From Athalassotoga saccharophila (lineage in GTDB: Bacteria > Thermotogota > Thermotogae > Mesoaciditogales > Mesoaciditogaceae), in NCBI RefSeq assembly GCF_009936215.1, contig NZ_AP019551.1, positions 1,016,708-1,080,707 of the forward strand: a stretch of DNA of 64,000 nt. Direction: 5' to 3'. Shown here piece after piece: positions 62,854-64,000 of the stretch. The notes under the pieces were generated by a model. That model saw only the letters and a program-made list of their open reading frames with translations, searched no databases and had not been told where the DNA came from. Position 1 is the first letter of the stretch. Every line of letters begins with the position of its first letter. Position numbers and translations under genes: made by a program.

Positions 62854-64000
62854 TTATTTTAAAGCCCTATCCAATATCTTCTGACAACTTTGCTGTGCTA
62901 TTGAAGCGGCTCTTTCTGGGCTCATGGTGTTGGTCCATGCGTATTCCAATGTACTTTCCAACATGTTTTCCCATTCATACCATGAAAGCGTAAAAGGAAT
63001 GTCGCGTAAAATAGATGGATCCTCATTACTCCTGTTCAATATATCCAAAAGCCCGCTTGCCTGAGGAAAATTGTCAAAGTAAACTGGGACTACACTTTTT
63101 AAAGCAGGTATAGCCTGACCATTTTCAGCCATTATCTTCTGCCCTTCAGGACCTATCAAAAATTTTATGAATTCCCAGTCAGCCTGAATGTTCTTTGATT
63201 GTGCTGATACAACGTAAGATAACTGATTTATGCTCATATATCTTCCTGCGGGCCCTTTTGGAATAGGAGCAATCCCCCATTTGAATGGAAGGCTCTTGTA
63301 TCCGACAATGCTCGACGAAATTCCAAGAACTGTACCGAAGTTTCCAGTCATAAATGGATCCGAAAGGCCCTGCATGTAAGATTCAGAAGGATTCACGTAG
63401 TATTTATATCTGACATCGTACATGAATTGAAGACCTTTTAAAGTGTCTGGATTCGTGAGCGTGAACTGCGTTTTACTGCTGTTTAAAATGTCACCTCCGG
63501 CTTCCCATATTATCTGGTAAAGCCCTCCTTCACCATAGGTGGGTATGTACATTCCCCATTTATTTGCATCAATGTTTGTTAATTTTTTGGCCGCATCGAG
63601 CCAGTCTTGCCATGTCCAATCCCAGTTTGGATAAGAAAGCCCAGCCTTGTCAAAAAGATTCTTGTTGTAGTAAAGAATTCCACCTATAGTTATATCTTTA
63701 GGTGCTCCATAAACGATGCCATTGTATTCACAAACAGTAGGTTCAAAATAGTACTCGTTGAGATTTACACTTTTCATAAGGTTAGTTAGGTTATAAAACA
63801 CACCTTCTTTGGCGAAATTGTCAAAATATGCTCCATCCATTACAAAGACATCTGGTGCATTATTTGCGGCAATTCTATTTTGCAACGTTTGAAAGTAAGC
63901 GCCCCACGAAGTTGATTGAAGAGAAACAAAGATGTCCTTTTGAGATTGATTGAATTTGTCCACCATCTTTTGATAGGCCTGGATTTCGAAGATGTTTCCC
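62854..64000 (-). CDS. Family 1 sugar-binding protein, N terminus beyond the window
   Basis: At least 382 residues of an SBP_bac_1 protein. The frame is open to the window end (in-frame codons read NIFEIQAYQKMVDKFNQSQ), so the real start and signal peptide lie outside; the ATG at 63966 is internal. Family segments: NAPDVFVMDGAYFDNFAKEG, DITIGGILYYNKNLFDKAGL, WTWQDWLDAAKKLT and ADWEFIKFLIGPEGQKI. It should serve a sugar ABC importer whose permeases are presumably further upstream. First readable gene of the GH114/GH36 locus. Confidence 0.93.
   Translation of the reverse strand, partial: GNIFEIQAYQKMVDKFNQSQKDIFVSLQSTSWGAYFQTLQNRIAANNAPDVFVMDGAYFDNFAKEGVFYNLTNLMKSVNLNEYYFEPTVCEYNGIVYGAPKDITIGGILYYNKNLFDKAGLSYPNWDWTWQDWLDAAKKLTNIDANKWGMYIPTYGEGGLYQIIWEAGGDILNSSKTQFTLTNPDTLKGLQFMYDVRYKYYVNPSESYMQGLSDPFMTGNFGTVLGISSSIVGYKSLPFKWGIAPIPKGPAGRYMSINQLSYVVSAQSKNIQADWEFIKFLIGPEGQKIMAENGQAIPALKSVVPVYFDNFPQASGLLDILNRSNEDPSILRDIPFTLSWYEWENMLESTLEYAWTNTMSPERAASIAQQSCQKILDRALK

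Overview
The window looks like chromosomal DNA of a thermophilic, fermentative bacterium of the phylum Thermotogota. The exact genus is not fixed by the sequence; a lineage near Mesoaciditogales is possible. The base composition is moderately AT-rich, with heavy use of ATA and AGA codons. Genes are packed in short overlapping operons, there are many sugar ABC transporters and glycosidases, and GTG and TTG starts are frequent. No tRNA, rRNA, CRISPR array, prophage or origin was seen. One insertion sequence, one thiamine (TPP) riboswitch, and one probable leader-peptide attenuator are present.

Layout. 1-4.4 kb (+): glutamate dehydrogenase, then a diiron ODP-type protein overlapping a membrane-free chemoreceptor (a likely oxygen/iron chemotaxis sensor pair), then an MFS transporter. 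4.4-18.4 kb (-): fliI, rubrerythrin, and an amino-acid permease behind an attenuator. These are followed by a cell-division/envelope operon (ZapB-like, ZapA, RapZ, YvcK, WhiA), then galT, glgA and a radical SAM gene, a CBS-ACT protein, and thiB-thiP under the TPP riboswitch. 18.5-30.9 kb (+): GNAT, RidA, then a LacI-regulated sugar operon with two solute-binding proteins, two permeases, a GH94 phosphorylase, a small secreted carbohydrate-binding-like protein and a secreted GH144-like endoglucanase carrying the same module. The enzyme pair points to beta-1,2-glucan. 30.9-32.8 kb: an IS1634-type element with readable terminal repeats and a 6-bp target duplication.

32.8-36.9 kb: lysC-asd (+) facing thrC-thrB (-), the aspartate to threonine branch. 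thrC carries a single in-frame amber codon. 37.1-41.1 kb (+): a polar amino-acid ABC importer, a hexapeptide-repeat transferase and an SPW membrane protein. 41.1-43.9 kb (-): two ECF ATPases, an RsmC-like methyltransferase and a DNA glycosylase. 44.0-46.6 kb (+): DHH phosphoesterase, smpB and an amino-acid racemase. 46.6-54.8 kb (-): a PhoR-PhoB-PhoU set, a transmembrane chemoreceptor, dtd, rel and a DUF368 protein. 54.9-57.2 kb (+): GT4 glycosyltransferase, a mini ferritin of the encapsulated type and a Nif3-like protein. 57.2-64 kb (-): a second sugar locus with a solute-binding protein (cut by the window edge), a CBM9-like secreted protein, GH114, a GH36-like enzyme and GatZ/AgaZ. This combination fits an alpha-galactosaminide or galactose polymer.

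The genes suggest a motile anaerobe that scavenges unusual glycans, senses and detoxifies oxygen (ODP, rubrerythrin, mini ferritin), stores glycogen, and makes its own threonine unless the thrC stop codon is real and not bypassed. All assignments come from reading translated sequence and motif memory; no database search was run.
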